NCBI RefSeq assembly: GCF_036946495.1
Contig: NZ_JAQIIX010000002.1
Span: 310,001 to 374,000, forward strand
Direction of reading: 5' to 3'
Source of the DNA: Mycolicibacterium neoaurum
GTDB lineage: Bacteria; Actinomycetota; Actinomycetes; Mycobacteriales; Mycobacteriaceae
DNA length: 64,000 bases
Position 1 is the first letter of the stretch, and the number at the start of each line of letters is the position of its first letter. Below the pieces are notes generated by a model. That model ran no database searches. It was given only the letters and a program-made list of their open reading frames with translations, and was not told the origin of the DNA. Shown here piece by piece: positions 42,959 through 52,607 of this stretch. Made by a program: the position numbers and the translations under genes.

Positions 42959-44290
42959 TCAGTCCGGCAGCTGGGTCTGCGCTGCAGCCAAGCGGGACGC
43001 GATGGAACCGTCGATCACCTCGTCACCGACGGTGATCGACAGACCACCGAGCAGTTCCGGATCGACATGCAGTTGCACGGACACCGGGTGCCCGTAGATG
43101 CGGGTCAGCACGGCGGTGAGCCGCTCTTGCTGGGCATCGGTCAGGTCCGCGGCGGCACTGACATGCGCGACGATCTCACCGCGGCGGGCGACCGCCAGCT
43201 CGGCGAGATCGATGACGGCCTCGTCGGCACGCTCGCCACGCAGCAGCGTCACCGTCTGGGCCAGCAGTGCAGCCGCAGTGGAGTTGCTCGCGTCACCGAC
43301 GACCTTGTCCAGCAGCGCGACTCGGCCTTCGGCGGGAGTCGTGTAATCGCTGAGCAGTGCGCTCAGCCGCGGCTCGGCATCCAGGACGCGGCCGAAGCGG
43401 AACAGGTGATCCTCGACCTCGTCCACCTCACCGGCGACGCCGGCGCGCTGCAGCAGGGCCAGCCGCGCGGTGTGCTCGATACCGTCGATCAGGTTGGCCT
43501 CCGTGGACCAGCGCTGTGAAACGGCGGTGCGGACGAGCGTGAGGGCGGGGTCGCCGATCTTGCCGCCCAGCAGCTTGTCGGCGAGCACGACCTTGGCCGT
43601 CGGATTGTCCGTCGGCTCGGCCAGATGCTTGTTCAACGTCGACTCGCTGAGCAGCAGCTTGGCAACGGCGGTCAGATCATCGGCCAGCGCCGTCAGGCCG
43701 TCGGCATCCAGACCGCCTGCCACCGAATCGAATTCGGACACCAGGTTGGCCAGGGCCTCACGGCTGGCGGCCCGCAGGCCCACTGTCGCGCCGGTCTCGA
43801 TAGTGACTTCCGAAGGAGCCATCTGGTCGAGATCGTCGAGGAAGCGGTCGACCGTGGCTGCCTGCGCGGCCGGGTCGGCGACATGGGCGCGCACCAGTTC
43901 GGCGGCCTTGGTCACGGCTTCCTCACCGAGGCCCATCCGCAACTGGCGAACGACCTGCTGGCGCAGGAGCTGCACCTGCTGGCCGCCCTGGGCCTTGATG
44001 CGCTCGGCATCCTGGCCGGCCTGCTCGGCCAGCTGCGCTTTGATCCGCTCGGAGTCATGGCGTGCCTCGTCGGTGACGTGGCTGGACTCCGCGGCGGCGT
44101 CGGCGAGCGCCTTGGCGTGCATCGCATCGGCATCAGCGAGCTTCTTTGCCGCCTCGGCACTTTCGGCAAGGGCGACGCGGATGGCCTCCTGCTGCTTGAC
44201 CATCAGCCCCTTGATCAGGGGAACCACCCATTTGCTGAGGATGAACACGATGACGGCAAAGCCGATCAGCTGTCCGATGAATATCGACAT
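42959..44290 (-). CDS. atpH: ATP synthase b-delta fusion subunit
   Basis: A 443-residue mycobacterial fusion. Residues 1-170 form a b-type stator (N-terminal membrane helix IGQLIGFAVIVFILSKWVVPLI and a long coiled coil). Residues about 270-443 are the delta subunit (VSVQLHVDPELLGGLSITVG at the end). It replaces separate atpH and a second b. Starts 4 bp after atpF. Confidence 0.95.
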   Translation of the reverse strand: MSIFIGQLIGFAVIVFILSKWVVPLIKGLMVKQQEAIRVALAESAEAAKKLADADAMHAKALADAAAESSHVTDEARHDSERIKAQLAEQAGQDAERIKAQGGQQVQLLRQQVVRQLRMGLGEEAVTKAAELVRAHVADPAAQAATVDRFLDDLDQMAPSEVTIETGATVGLRAASREALANLVSEFDSVAGGLDADGLTALADDLTAVAKLLLSESTLNKHLAEPTDNPTAKVVLADKLLGGKIGDPALTLVRTAVSQRWSTEANLIDGIEHTARLALLQRAGVAGEVDEVEDHLFRFGRVLDAEPRLSALLSDYTTPAEGRVALLDKVVGDASNSTAAALLAQTVTLLRGERADEAVIDLAELAVARRGEIVAHVSAAADLTDAQQERLTAVLTRIYGHPVSVQLHVDPELLGGLSITVGDEVIDGSIASRLAAAQTQLPD

Positions 44291-44294
44291 CTAC

Positions 44295-44792
44295 CTATTT
44301 CCGTCCCGAATTCACGTCGACGCCGAGGATGCGGCTGGCCAGGGCGGCCGAGAGGCCATCCACTGACGAGGACAACTCGGCTTGAGCAGCGGTGCCCTGT
44401 TGGGACAGCTGCTCATTGGCCTGGCGTACCGTCTCGGCGACCTCTCCGCTGGCCTCGGCGCGCTTGGCGTCGACGACCTGGCGGCCCTCATTGCGTGCCT
44501 CGTCCCGAAGAGCCGATGCCTCGGCGCGTGCGCCGGCCATCGCCTCGTCGTAGTCGGCCTGCGCAGCAGCCACCTGTTCGGCGGATTTGCGGCTGTCGGC
44601 CGCGGTCTTGGCCAGCATGGCCTCGCGCTCGGCCAACACCTTGCTGATCGGCGGCACCACCCACTTCCAGATCACGCCCAGCGTGATCAGGAAGATGAGC
44701 AGCACTGCGAAGAAGGTGCCGTTGGGGATCAGGAAGTTACTGGTCCCCCCGCCCTCTTCGGCCGCGAGAATGGTCGTGGTGACTTCACCCAT
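44295..44792 (-). CDS. atpF: ATP synthase F0 b subunit
   Basis: A 165-residue stator subunit with one membrane helix (FFAVLLIFLITLGVIWKWVV) and a charged coiled coil. It pairs with the b domain of the AtpH fusion to form the peripheral stalk. 11 bp after atpE. Confidence 0.95.
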   Translation of the reverse strand: MGEVTTTILAAEEGGGTSNFLIPNGTFFAVLLIFLITLGVIWKWVVPPISKVLAEREAMLAKTAADSRKSAEQVAAAQADYDEAMAGARAEASALRDEARNEGRQVVDAKRAEASGEVAETVRQANEQLSQQGTAAQAELSSSVDGLSAALASRILGVDVNSGRK

Positions 44793-44803
44793 GTGGCAGG
44801 TTC

Positions 44804-45067
44804 TTAACCCTGGAGGCCGGGCGTGGCGAAGACGAACAGCGCCATGAAGGCCAGGTTGATGAAGTAGGCGGCCTCGACCAGACCGACGGTGATGAAGAAC
44901 GGCGTGAACAGCCGGCCCTGCGCCTCGGGCTGCCGGGCGATGCCCGAGATCAGCGCGTTACCGGCGATACCGTCACCGATACCGGCGCCGATGGCACCGC
45001 CACCCATGATCAGACCGCCACCGATCAGAGCGCCAGCAGTGATGATGGCGTTGGGATCGAGTTCCAT
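44804..45067 (-). CDS. atpE: ATP synthase F0 c subunit
   Basis: An 87-residue hairpin, start MELDPNAIITAG at ATG 45067 (a longer frame upstream is not family-like). The proton-carrying Glu65 is in LVEAAYFI. D32, E65, A67 and I70 correspond to the positions altered in bedaquiline-resistant mutants and are all wild type here. Confidence 0.96.
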   Translation of the reverse strand: MELDPNAIITAGALIGGGLIMGGGAIGAGIGDGIAGNALISGIARQPEAQGRLFTPFFITVGLVEAAYFINLAFMALFVFATPGLQG

Positions 45068-45136
45068 TACTTTCTTCCTCCTTGTAACTGGCGGCGGTGC
45101 CACCAGGACTGCTTCATTCGGGTCGTGCGGGTCTCG

Positions 45137-45925
45137 TTAGTGCGCGTGCTCTTTGGAGTCGTGATCGTCGTGAACTTCCATCGCCTGGCTGAAGTACAGA
45201 ATGGTCAGCAGGCTGAAGATGAAGGCCTGGATGAGGCCGACGAACAGGTCGAAGGTCTTCCAGATGGCATTGGGCGCCCACTGGATGTACCAGGGGAACA
45301 TCGCGATCAGGCCCACCAGGATGCCGCCGGCGAAGATGTTGCCGAAAAGACGGAGGGCCAGCGAGATCGGCTTGGCGATCTCTTCGACGATGTTGATCGG
45401 CGCCAGGAAGGCCACGTGGCCCTTCACGACGGCCACCGGGTGACCGACGATGCCCCGGCGCCACACGCCTGCCGCGTGGTAGCAGATGAACACGAACAGG
45501 GCCAGCGCCAGCACGAAGTTGATATCCGAGGCCGGGGGCTTGTAGATCTCGCCCGCGGCACCGTCGGATCCGCCGTACTGCCACGGGAAGACGGCCAGCC
45601 AGTTCGAGATCAGGATGAACGCGAACAGCGTCACGGCCAGCGGTAGGACGAACGGCGCGATCTTCATGCCGATCGAACTCTCGATCTGCTGGCGCATCTG
45701 GATGGTCAGGGCCTCCCAGAACAACTGCACGCCTCCGGGAACACCGGTCGAGGTGACCTTGGAGCGCAGATAGAACGCCAACCCGATGATGATCAGCGCC
45801 GTGATGGCGGTCGCCATGATCGTGTCGCCGTTGAAGGTCATGCCGAAGAGTTCGAACACCATGACGTGGTGCCCGACGTGGATGGCGGCGCCACCCTCTT
45901 CGGCGGCGAGAATGGTTTCAGTCAT
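45137..45925 (-). CDS. atpB: ATP synthase F0 a subunit
   Basis: A 262-residue membrane stator with five to six helices. The essential arginine is in SLALRLFGNIFAGG, and polar half-channel residues are around FLAPINIVEEIAKP. A histidine-rich N-terminus (IHVGHHVM) and C-terminus (HDDHDSKEHAH) are visible. It is 10 bp after the atpI-like gene. Confidence 0.96.
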   Translation of the reverse strand: MTETILAAEEGGAAIHVGHHVMVFELFGMTFNGDTIMATAITALIIIGLAFYLRSKVTSTGVPGGVQLFWEALTIQMRQQIESSIGMKIAPFVLPLAVTLFAFILISNWLAVFPWQYGGSDGAAGEIYKPPASDINFVLALALFVFICYHAAGVWRRGIVGHPVAVVKGHVAFLAPINIVEEIAKPISLALRLFGNIFAGGILVGLIAMFPWYIQWAPNAIWKTFDLFVGLIQAFIFSLLTILYFSQAMEVHDDHDSKEHAH

Positions 45926-45935
45926 GCCCGTGCGC

Positions 45936-46391
45936 TCAGCCCTTCGAATCCGATGCAGGGACGTCTTCGACGTCCAAACCGTTGGCGCGGATCTTCCGCA
46001 GTACCGGGATGCTGGTGCTCATCACCAACAACGCCTGGAAGATCGCCAGCCCGAACAGCACGGCGATACCGCCGTGACCCTTGAAAAAGATTGCGATTGC
46101 CAGCCCGACCGCCGTGATGACCAACAGACGCGTGGCGGAGTTTACGGCCATCTTCTTCTTCAGCGGATGGTCTTCCATCGTGATCGACTCGACGGCCCGG
46201 CGCACCAAGAGCGCGTTGAGCAAACCGAGTCCGAGTCCGATGCCGAAGAAGACGCCGAAGAAGATGTGACCTACGAAACCGGCCGCGCCGACGGCCAAAG
46301 CGGTGAGGGCAACGCACACCACCAGCAGACGCACCGGACGGAAAGCGACTGAGGGGAACACCAAGGGCGCATCATGCGCTGGTGTCGTCAC
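45936..46391 (-). CDS. ATP synthase operon subunit I-like membrane protein (Rv1303 homologue)
   Basis: A 151-residue protein with four hydrophobic segments and the conserved LLNALLVRRAVESIT cytosolic turn. GTG 46391 (MTTPAHDAPLVFP) was chosen over GTG 46400 because GAGGTG lies about 5 nt before it and M. tuberculosis Rv1303 starts the same way. AtpI-type proteins help assemble the c ring. Confidence 0.85.
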   Translation of the reverse strand: MTTPAHDAPLVFPSVAFRPVRLLVVCVALTALAVGAAGFVGHIFFGVFFGIGLGLGLLNALLVRRAVESITMEDHPLKKKMAVNSATRLLVITAVGLAIAIFFKGHGGIAVLFGLAIFQALLVMSTSIPVLRKIRANGLDVEDVPASDSKG

Positions 46392-46621
46392 CTGGTTCAC
46401 CTCAATCCCGCGGCGTCGAGGGGCGTGGTCGTCTGGTCTGTCAATAACACTGAAAACTGCAAAATCCCTGTGCGTGCCCGCCGAGAATATCGGAGGGCAG
46501 CAGGCTCGCTGAACTCACCCAAGGGGAAGCTCCCTTTGTCGGTCGTGTATCGGCACCGATCGGTCTGCTCAACCGATGGGCCGGGCCGGCAACCCGCGAG
46601 GTTTTTCGGGTTATGAGGCGA

Positions 46622-46627
46622 ACGGTA
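46622..46627 (-). promoter_or_regulatory. Candidate ATP synthase operon promoter, extended -10
   Basis: Minus strand TGGTACCGT contains -10 TACCGT with an upstream TG. It would give a leader of about 220 nt before the atpI-like gene. No good -35. The 291-bp region 46392-46682 otherwise holds no visible gene. Confidence 0.4.
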
Positions 46628-46682
46628 CCACAAGGTAGGAGGCACAAAAACAGGCCTACTACTTTTCGTCGTACACCGGCGT

Positions 46683-47876
46683 TCACGGCTCATCAATCGG
46701 ACTGTTTCGGCCCCGCAGCAACGGAATCACGGTGACGACGCCGGCGACGATGATCGCGGCGAGCATCACCGCGCCGGTGTAGCGCGGGTCGAAGAAGATC
46801 GTGCTTGCGGCGCCGAGGGCGACGATGCCGACCCACATGTAGATCAGCAACACCACGCGGCGATGCGAGTGGCCGATCTGCAGTAGCCGATGGTGCAGAT
46901 GCATCTTGTCGGGGCTGAACGGGCTCTTACCCGCCCGGGTGCGGCGCACGATGGCCAGCAACATGTCCAGCGCGGGAACGAACATCACCGCGACCACCAG
47001 CAGGAACGGCGACAGCAGCGCGAAGACGTCCCGGGCGCCGTAGGCGTTCTGCGATATCGGGCCTGCCGCCGTCGTCGACGCAGCGGCCAGCATCAGACCG
47101 ATGAGCATCGAGCCCGAGTCGCCCATGAAGATCTTCGCGCGATGGAAGTTGTGCGGCAGGAAGCCCAGACAGGCACCGGCGAGCACCACCGAGATCATCG
47201 CCGGCGGGTAGAACAACACGTCACCGCCGTGGTCGCGCAGCAGCCCCACCGAGAAGATGCAGATCGCCAGCGCGGTGATCAGCCCGAGTCCGGCCGCCAA
47301 CCCGTCCAGGCCGTCGACGAAGTTCATCGCGTTGACGATCGAGACCGTCAGCGCCAACGTCAGCAGGATCGAGGTGACCTGGTCGAGCACGATCGTGCCG
47401 ACGCCGCCGAACGGTATGTAGAGCACGCTCCAGGCCACGCCCATCGTGACCAGCACACTGGCCGCGGTGATCTGGCCGGCGAACTTGGTCAGCGCATCGA
47501 GGCCCCACCGGTCGTCGATCAGACCGACGACCATGATGAGCCCACCGGCGACGACGACGGCCGGCATGCCGGTGGAATAGACGAAACCCCGGTTCAACGC
47601 CGGCAGTTGCGAGGCCAGCAACACCGCAGCCACCACCCCGATGTACATGGCGAGCCCGCCCATGCGCGGGGTCGGCTGAACGTGCACATCGCGCGTGCGC
47701 GGATAGGCGACCGCACCGGTCCTGATCGCCAGCACCCGTGCCCACCCGGTCGCGAAGTAGGTGATGATCGCCGCGGTCAGGCCCACCAGCGCGAGCTCAC
47801 GAAGGGGTACGCCGGCACCCCGGTCCGACAGCGCGAGCAGTCCGTCGGCCAGCGGTCGGTCAGCCAGCAGAACCAT
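46683..47876 (-). CDS. wecA: Decaprenyl-phosphate GlcNAc-1-phosphate transferase
   Basis: A 397-residue polytopic enzyme starting the mycobacterial arabinogalactan linker (GlcNAc-P-P-decaprenol). Family motifs: LIDDRWGLD, NFVDGLDGLA, FMGDSGSMLIG and the HLHHRLLQIG histidine motif. ATG 47876 overlaps the Sua5 gene by 17 bp. Corresponds to Rv1302 (rfe/wecA). Confidence 0.94.
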   Translation of the reverse strand: MVLLADRPLADGLLALSDRGAGVPLRELALVGLTAAIITYFATGWARVLAIRTGAVAYPRTRDVHVQPTPRMGGLAMYIGVVAAVLLASQLPALNRGFVYSTGMPAVVVAGGLIMVVGLIDDRWGLDALTKFAGQITAASVLVTMGVAWSVLYIPFGGVGTIVLDQVTSILLTLALTVSIVNAMNFVDGLDGLAAGLGLITALAICIFSVGLLRDHGGDVLFYPPAMISVVLAGACLGFLPHNFHRAKIFMGDSGSMLIGLMLAAASTTAAGPISQNAYGARDVFALLSPFLLVVAVMFVPALDMLLAIVRRTRAGKSPFSPDKMHLHHRLLQIGHSHRRVVLLIYMWVGIVALGAASTIFFDPRYTGAVMLAAIIVAGVVTVIPLLRGRNSPIDEP

Positions 47877-48537
47877 CGGCGTCCTCGGGCGCGAGGGCGG
47901 CCGCGTCGATACCGAGCACGCGGGCGATGTCGGCGACCGGGACCGGGCCCTCGCGCAGCACCCGGGGCTCCGGCCCGGACACGTCGACGATGGTCGACGC
48001 GGCGCCCTGCGGCGACGGCCCGGCATCCAGGTAGACCTCGACCCGCTCCCCCAGCTGTGCGTGGGCATCGGCGGCGGTGAGCGCGGCCGGGAAACCCGAG
48101 ACGTTGGCGCTCGACACCGCCATCGGTCCGACCTCGCGCAGCAGGTCGATGGCGACCGGATGCAGCGGCATGCGCAGCATCACCGTGCCGTTGGCGTCGC
48201 CGAGGTCCCACTGCAACGACGGCGCGTGGCGGACGACGAGGCTCAACGCGCCGGGCCAGAAGGCCTGGATGAGCTCGCGCGCGGCGGGCGGCACGGCGTA
48301 GACCAGCCCGTCGATGGTGTGCCAGGACCCGACCAGCACCCCGACCGGCATATCGCGGCCGCGGTTCTTGGCCGCCAGTAGCGCGCCCACCGCAGCGTTG
48401 TCGAAGGCATCCGCGCCGATCCCGTAGACCGTGTCGGTGGGCATCACGACCAGCCGCCCGCCCTTGGCCGCGCTGATCGCCGAGGCCAGACCGCTGGCAC
48501 GCTGATCGGGATCGGAGCAGTCGAAGGTTGCGCTCAT
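47860..48537 (-). CDS. L-threonylcarbamoyladenylate synthase (Sua5/YrdC/YwlC)
   Basis: A 225-residue enzyme making threonylcarbamoyl-AMP for tRNA t6A37. The motif MPTDTVYGIGADA, the KNRGRDMPVGVLV substrate loop and SSANVSG are conserved. Rv1301 homologue. 5 bp after prmC; overlaps wecA. Confidence 0.93.
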   Translation of the reverse strand: MSATFDCSDPDQRASGLASAISAAKGGRLVVMPTDTVYGIGADAFDNAAVGALLAAKNRGRDMPVGVLVGSWHTIDGLVYAVPPAARELIQAFWPGALSLVVRHAPSLQWDLGDANGTVMLRMPLHPVAIDLLREVGPMAVSSANVSGFPAALTAADAHAQLGERVEVYLDAGPSPQGAASTIVDVSGPEPRVLREGPVPVADIARVLGIDAAALAPEDADGSAG

Positions 48538-48542
48538 GACGT

Positions 48543-49376
48543 TCAGCTTCTCACCGCGGTCACGAAACGCGGACGGCCGGTCAGGTCGCGGCGCGCCGTG
48601 ATGCCGTCGAACGCGCCGTGTCCGGCGAAAACGTCGGCGGTGGCCGCCGATGTCGTGTCGTCGTGCTCGACGCCGATCTGCCCGCCGGGACGCAGCAGCC
48701 GCGCCGCCAGCTCGACGATCGGCCCGATGACGGCCATCCCGTCGGGTCCACCGAACAGGGCCTGGTGCGGATCGTGTTCGGCCACTTCGGGTTCCAGTGC
48801 GGCACCGTCGGGGATGTAGGGCGGGTTGGCGACGATCAGTTCGACGGCTCCGTCGAGTTCGGCGAGCAGACCGGGCTCGGTGACGTCGGCGTGCACCAGC
48901 TCGACCCCGGACCTTGCGGTGTTCGTCCGCGCATAGCGCAGAGCCTCCGGTGATCGCTCCACGGCGATCACCCGGGCGTCGGGGCGGTGGACGGCCAACG
49001 CCAACGCCAACGCCGCCGAACCGGTACAGAGATCGACGATCACGCCGCCGGTCGGCACCGGCACGGTGTGCGCCCACTCCAGCAGGGCCTCGGTCTCGGG
49101 CCGCGGGATGAACACCCCGGGGCCCACCGTCAGCGTCACCGGACCGAACGCCGCGGTGCCGATCAGGTGTTGCAGCGGGACACGCTGCGCCCGCCGGTCG
49201 ACGAGGTCCCGGTACCGGGCTGCGAAATCGGGTTCGGGCTCGACGAACGAGAGCAGGCCGCGGTCCACCCCGGCGATATGGGCGGCCAGCTGTTCGGCAT
49301 CGGCGCGCGCCGAGTCGATTCCGGCGGCCGCCAGGATGGCAGCAGCGTCGGTGATCTGCCGCCGCAGTCCGCTCAT
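48543..49376 (-). CDS. prmC: Release factor glutamine methyltransferase PrmC
   Basis: A 277-residue SAM enzyme methylating the GGQ glutamine of release factors. SAM site VDLCTGSAALALALA and the catalytic NPPYIP motif are present. ATG 49376 lies just 4 bp after the prfA stop, pairing enzyme and substrate genes. Confidence 0.94.
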   Translation of the reverse strand: MSGLRRQITDAAAILAAAGIDSARADAEQLAAHIAGVDRGLLSFVEPEPDFAARYRDLVDRRAQRVPLQHLIGTAAFGPVTLTVGPGVFIPRPETEALLEWAHTVPVPTGGVIVDLCTGSAALALALAVHRPDARVIAVERSPEALRYARTNTARSGVELVHADVTEPGLLAELDGAVELIVANPPYIPDGAALEPEVAEHDPHQALFGGPDGMAVIGPIVELAARLLRPGGQIGVEHDDTTSAATADVFAGHGAFDGITARRDLTGRPRFVTAVRS

Positions 49377-49380
49377 CGGG

Positions 49381-50454
49381 TCACGCCTGTTGGAGCCGGG
49401 CCTGCTTGTCGGCGGCAGCCAGGGCGTCGAGCAGCGCATCCATGTCCCCGTCGAGCACCTGGTCGAGGTTGTGCGACTTGAAGTTGATGCGGTGATCGGC
49501 GATGCGGTTCTCGGGGAAGTTGTAGGTGCGGATGCGCTCGCTGCGGTCGACGGTGCGGATCTGGCTGGCCCGGTCCGCCGACGCGTCGGCCGAGGCCTGC
49601 TCTTCGGCCAGCGCCTGTAGTCGCGCGGCGAGCACCACCATGGCGCGGGCCTTGTTCTGCAACTGGCTGCGCTCGTTCTGGCAGGTGACCACGATGCCGG
49701 TCGGCAGGTGGGTGATGCGCACGGCCGAGTCGGTGGTGTTGACGCCCTGGCCGCCCTTACCGGAGCTGCGGTAGACGTCGATGCGCAGATCGGATTCGTC
49801 GATCTGGACTTCCTCGACGTCCTCGGGCTCGGGGTAGACGAGCACGCCCGCGGCCGAGGTATGCACCCGTCCCTGCGATTCGGTGACGGGCACCCGCTGG
49901 ACGCGGTGCACGCCGCCCTCGAACTTCATCCGCGACCAGACGCCGTCGGCGGAGTCGCCCTTGCTGGCGATCGTGATGGTGGCGTCCTTGTAGCCACCGA
50001 GATCCGACCAGGTCTCGTCGAGCACGCTGACCGTCCAGCCGTGGCGTTCGGCGTAGCGGATGTACATCCGGGCCAGGTCGGCGGCGAACAGCGCCGATTC
50101 CTCGCCACCCTCACCGGATTTCACCTCGAGCACGACGTCGTCGGCATCGTGCGGATCGCGCGGCGCCAGCAGATCGGTCAGCTTGGCATCCAGGTCGGCG
50201 ACGGTCTTCTCCAGCTCGGGCACCTCGGCGGCGAACGCCTCGTCCTCGCCGGCGAGCTCACGGGCGGCCTCCAGGTCGCCGCGGGCGGCCTCCAGCTTGC
50301 GATAGGTCGACACGATCGGCGAGACCTGGGCGAAACGGCGCCCGACCTTGCGGGCGGCACCGGCGTCAGCGTGCAGCGCCGGGTCGGCGAGTTGGCGCTC
50401 GAGGTCGGCGTGCTCGGCGAGCAACGCCTCGATCATGGGCGCGGTATCAGTCAC
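49381..50454 (-). CDS. prfA: Peptide chain release factor 1
   Basis: A 357-residue RF1. The GGQ loop reads SSGKGGQGVN, and the codon-recognition region contains HRVQRVPVTESQGRVHTS. The GTG start has GGGAGG 7 nt upstream. It reads UAA/UAG and is modified by PrmC encoded next. Confidence 0.96.
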   Translation of the reverse strand: MTDTAPMIEALLAEHADLERQLADPALHADAGAARKVGRRFAQVSPIVSTYRKLEAARGDLEAARELAGEDEAFAAEVPELEKTVADLDAKLTDLLAPRDPHDADDVVLEVKSGEGGEESALFAADLARMYIRYAERHGWTVSVLDETWSDLGGYKDATITIASKGDSADGVWSRMKFEGGVHRVQRVPVTESQGRVHTSAAGVLVYPEPEDVEEVQIDESDLRIDVYRSSGKGGQGVNTTDSAVRITHLPTGIVVTCQNERSQLQNKARAMVVLAARLQALAEEQASADASADRASQIRTVDRSERIRTYNFPENRIADHRINFKSHNLDQVLDGDMDALLDALAAADKQARLQQA

Positions 50455-50527
50455 CGGCAAACCTCCCTGCAAACGCAGATCGGCGCCCGGCCTGACACGT
50501 GGACAGGAACGGGCGCCGATCGGACAA

Positions 50528-50758
50528 CTAGTTCTCGGCTGCGGCCTTCGTGTTGCGCTTGCCGTAGCGCTTCTCGAAGCGAGCGACGCGGCCGCCGCTG
50601 TCGAGGATCTTCTGCTTGCCGGTATAGAACGGGTGGCACTGCGAGCAGACCTCGACCACGATGTGGCCGCTGTCCTTGGTGCTGCGGGTGGTGAAGCTGT
50701 TACCGCAACCGCAGACCACGGTGGTCTCGGCATAGTTGGGATGGATACCCGATTTCAT
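50528..50758 (-). CDS. rpmE: Ribosomal protein bL31, zinc-binding type
   Basis: A 76-residue protein with four cysteines (C16, C18, C38, C41: VCGCGN and CSQCHPFYTG), the C+ form. The zinc-independent paralogue, if present, is elsewhere. ATG 50758 fits the family start MKSGIHPNY. Confidence 0.95.
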   Translation of the reverse strand: MKSGIHPNYAETTVVCGCGNSFTTRSTKDSGHIVVEVCSQCHPFYTGKQKILDSGGRVARFEKRYGKRNTKAAAEN

Positions 50759-50848
50759 GGTTTTCCTCTTCAATCGTTGGCCGCCGGGTCGCCCGAGCCC
50801 AGACCTGGGAGTCTTCGAGCGTGAACCGGAACCGAGGGTCGACGGTCC

Positions 50849-50877
50849 ATTATGCCAGGTCAACCGCCAGTTGCGAA
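50849..50877 (-). promoter_or_regulatory. Candidate rpmE promoter
   Basis: Minus strand TTCGCA (50872-50877), 17-nt spacer, CATAAT (50849-50854), a near-consensus -10. It would give a leader of about 85 nt. The promoter lies just before the fadD stop. Confidence 0.45.
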
Positions 50878-50896
50878 AACGCGTGACCAGCGGCGA

Positions 50897-52474
50897 CTAT
50901 TCCCGGCCCATGGGTACGTACGTAGAGCCCTCCCGACGCCAGATCAACCGGCCCGCCGGCTCGGCGCCGAGGGCCACCAGCTCGCGTTTGAGGATCTTGT
51001 TGGTCGCGGTGCTCGGCAGGTCCTCGGCGATCCAGACACAGCGCGGGCGGGCCTTGGTGGACAGGTCGGACTGCGCGGCGAGGAACGCTGCGAAGTCGTC
51101 CGGGGTGAGCTCGGCGCCATCCTGCAGGACCACCGCCGCCATCACCTGATCGCCGACATACTCGTCGGGCACCGGGTATACCGCGACGCGGTTGGCCTGC
51201 GGAAGCCGCAGCAGGATCCGCTCGATCGGTGCGGTGGTCAGGTTCTCCCCGTCCACCCGCATCCAGTCGGCGGTCCGCCCGGCCAGGTAGATCCAGCCCT
51301 CGGCGTCGCGGTAAGCCAGATCCCCCGACCAGTAGATGCCGCCCCGCAGGCGCTCGTCGGTCGCGGCGCGGTCGTTGTAGTAGCCGCGGAACAGGCCGCT
51401 GCCGGTCGTGTTGACCAGCTCGCCGGTGGCGGCATCGGCGTTGGTGAGTTTGCCGTTGGCGTCGAACTGCGCGACCGCGCATTCCTGCGCGGTCTCCGGG
51501 TCGTAGATGGCCACGCCGGGAAAGCCCTGCCCGATCGAACCCGGCGGGGTCTCCTCGGGGCGGGTGATGATGATCGCCGTCTCGGTCGACCCGAAACCGT
51601 CCCACACTGTGCAGCCGAAACGTCGACCGAAGGACTCGATATCGCGGTCGGCGGCCTCGTTGCCGAAGGCGATGCGCAGTGGATTGTCGGCGTCGTCGGG
51701 CTGCTCGGCGGTCGCCAGGATGTAGGCCAGCGGCTTGCCGACGTAGTTCATGTAGGTGGCACCGTAGTGACGGATATCGGGCAGGAATGCCGAGGCCGAG
51801 AACGTCGCGGGTGCCATCGCGGCCGCGGCGCCGACGGCCACGCTCCAACCCGCGTAGACGGCATTGGAGTGGAACAGCGGCATCGCCAGATAGCAGGTGT
51901 CCTCCGGGCCCAGTCCGTACCGCTGTACCAGCGCACCGCCGGCGAACAGCACGGTCGAGTGCGGCACCTCGACGGCCTTGGGCTCACCGCTGGTGCCCGA
52001 GGTGAAAATCATCATGAAGGTGTCATCGGGGGCGACCTCGCGATGCGGGCGCAGCGCAGGGGCGGCGGCCAATCGTTTCGCCCACTGTTCGTCGGTGACG
52101 TCGTAGACGGTGACCCCGGGCAGGTCGACACCGTCGAGCAGGCCGCGGTGGTCGGCGTCGGTCAACAGGATCTGGGTGTCGACCTTGGCGATATCACGAG
52201 CCAACGCCGCACCGCGGCGGGTCGTGTTGAGACCGCACAGCACGTACCCACCCAGGCCGGCGGCTGTCAGCGCGGTGAGCATGGGCGGGGTGTTGCCAAG
52301 CAGCACGGCGACGTGCAGCGGGCGCCTCGGATCGGCGACGCCGATGACGGCCGCGGCGTGCCGGGCGGCATCCTCGATATGGGAGCGCCAGCTGGTGGTG
52401 GTCTCGGCGTGCTTGACGGCGATGCCATCGTCGTCGGCCCGGCTGCGCAGCAATTGCTGCAGTGTCTCCGCCAT
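50897..52474 (-). CDS. Acyl-CoA synthetase (FadD-type, ANL superfamily)
   Basis: A 525-residue adenylate-forming ligase. The P-loop is FTSGTSGEPKA, the adenine motif DGFGSTET, the hinge YWSGDLAYRDAEGWIYLAGR and the catalytic lysine lies near TNKILKREL. It activates a fatty or carboxylic acid to its acyl-CoA. The GGGGAGG ribosome site is about 11 nt before ATG. It is divergent from a TetR gene and absent between rpmE and rho in M. tuberculosis. Substrate unknown; FadD1/FadD17-like proteins look closest. Confidence 0.88.
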   Translation of the reverse strand: MAETLQQLLRSRADDDGIAVKHAETTTSWRSHIEDAARHAAAVIGVADPRRPLHVAVLLGNTPPMLTALTAAGLGGYVLCGLNTTRRGAALARDIAKVDTQILLTDADHRGLLDGVDLPGVTVYDVTDEQWAKRLAAAPALRPHREVAPDDTFMMIFTSGTSGEPKAVEVPHSTVLFAGGALVQRYGLGPEDTCYLAMPLFHSNAVYAGWSVAVGAAAAMAPATFSASAFLPDIRHYGATYMNYVGKPLAYILATAEQPDDADNPLRIAFGNEAADRDIESFGRRFGCTVWDGFGSTETAIIITRPEETPPGSIGQGFPGVAIYDPETAQECAVAQFDANGKLTNADAATGELVNTTGSGLFRGYYNDRAATDERLRGGIYWSGDLAYRDAEGWIYLAGRTADWMRVDGENLTTAPIERILLRLPQANRVAVYPVPDEYVGDQVMAAVVLQDGAELTPDDFAAFLAAQSDLSTKARPRCVWIAEDLPSTATNKILKRELVALGAEPAGRLIWRREGSTYVPMGRE

Positions 52475-52503
52475 GCGCTGGCACCTCCCCTAGTGAACAG
52501 ATT

Positions 52504-52517
52504 TTGACAACTGTCTA
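52504..52517. promoter_or_regulatory. Candidate TetR operator between fadD and tetR
   Basis: GACAACTGTC (52506-52515) is a dyad with GACA/TGTC arms, extended by a T/A pair at 52504/52517. It lies 30 bp upstream of fadD and about 90 bp upstream of tetR. Confidence 0.4.
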
Positions 52518-52607
52518 CCATCGCCGACTGCCCCGCGACATCGGCTTGCTTGTTGGCAGAATGCAGCACAACACATGCTCGAAGGACCGAACCCGAGGAG
52601 ACCACCC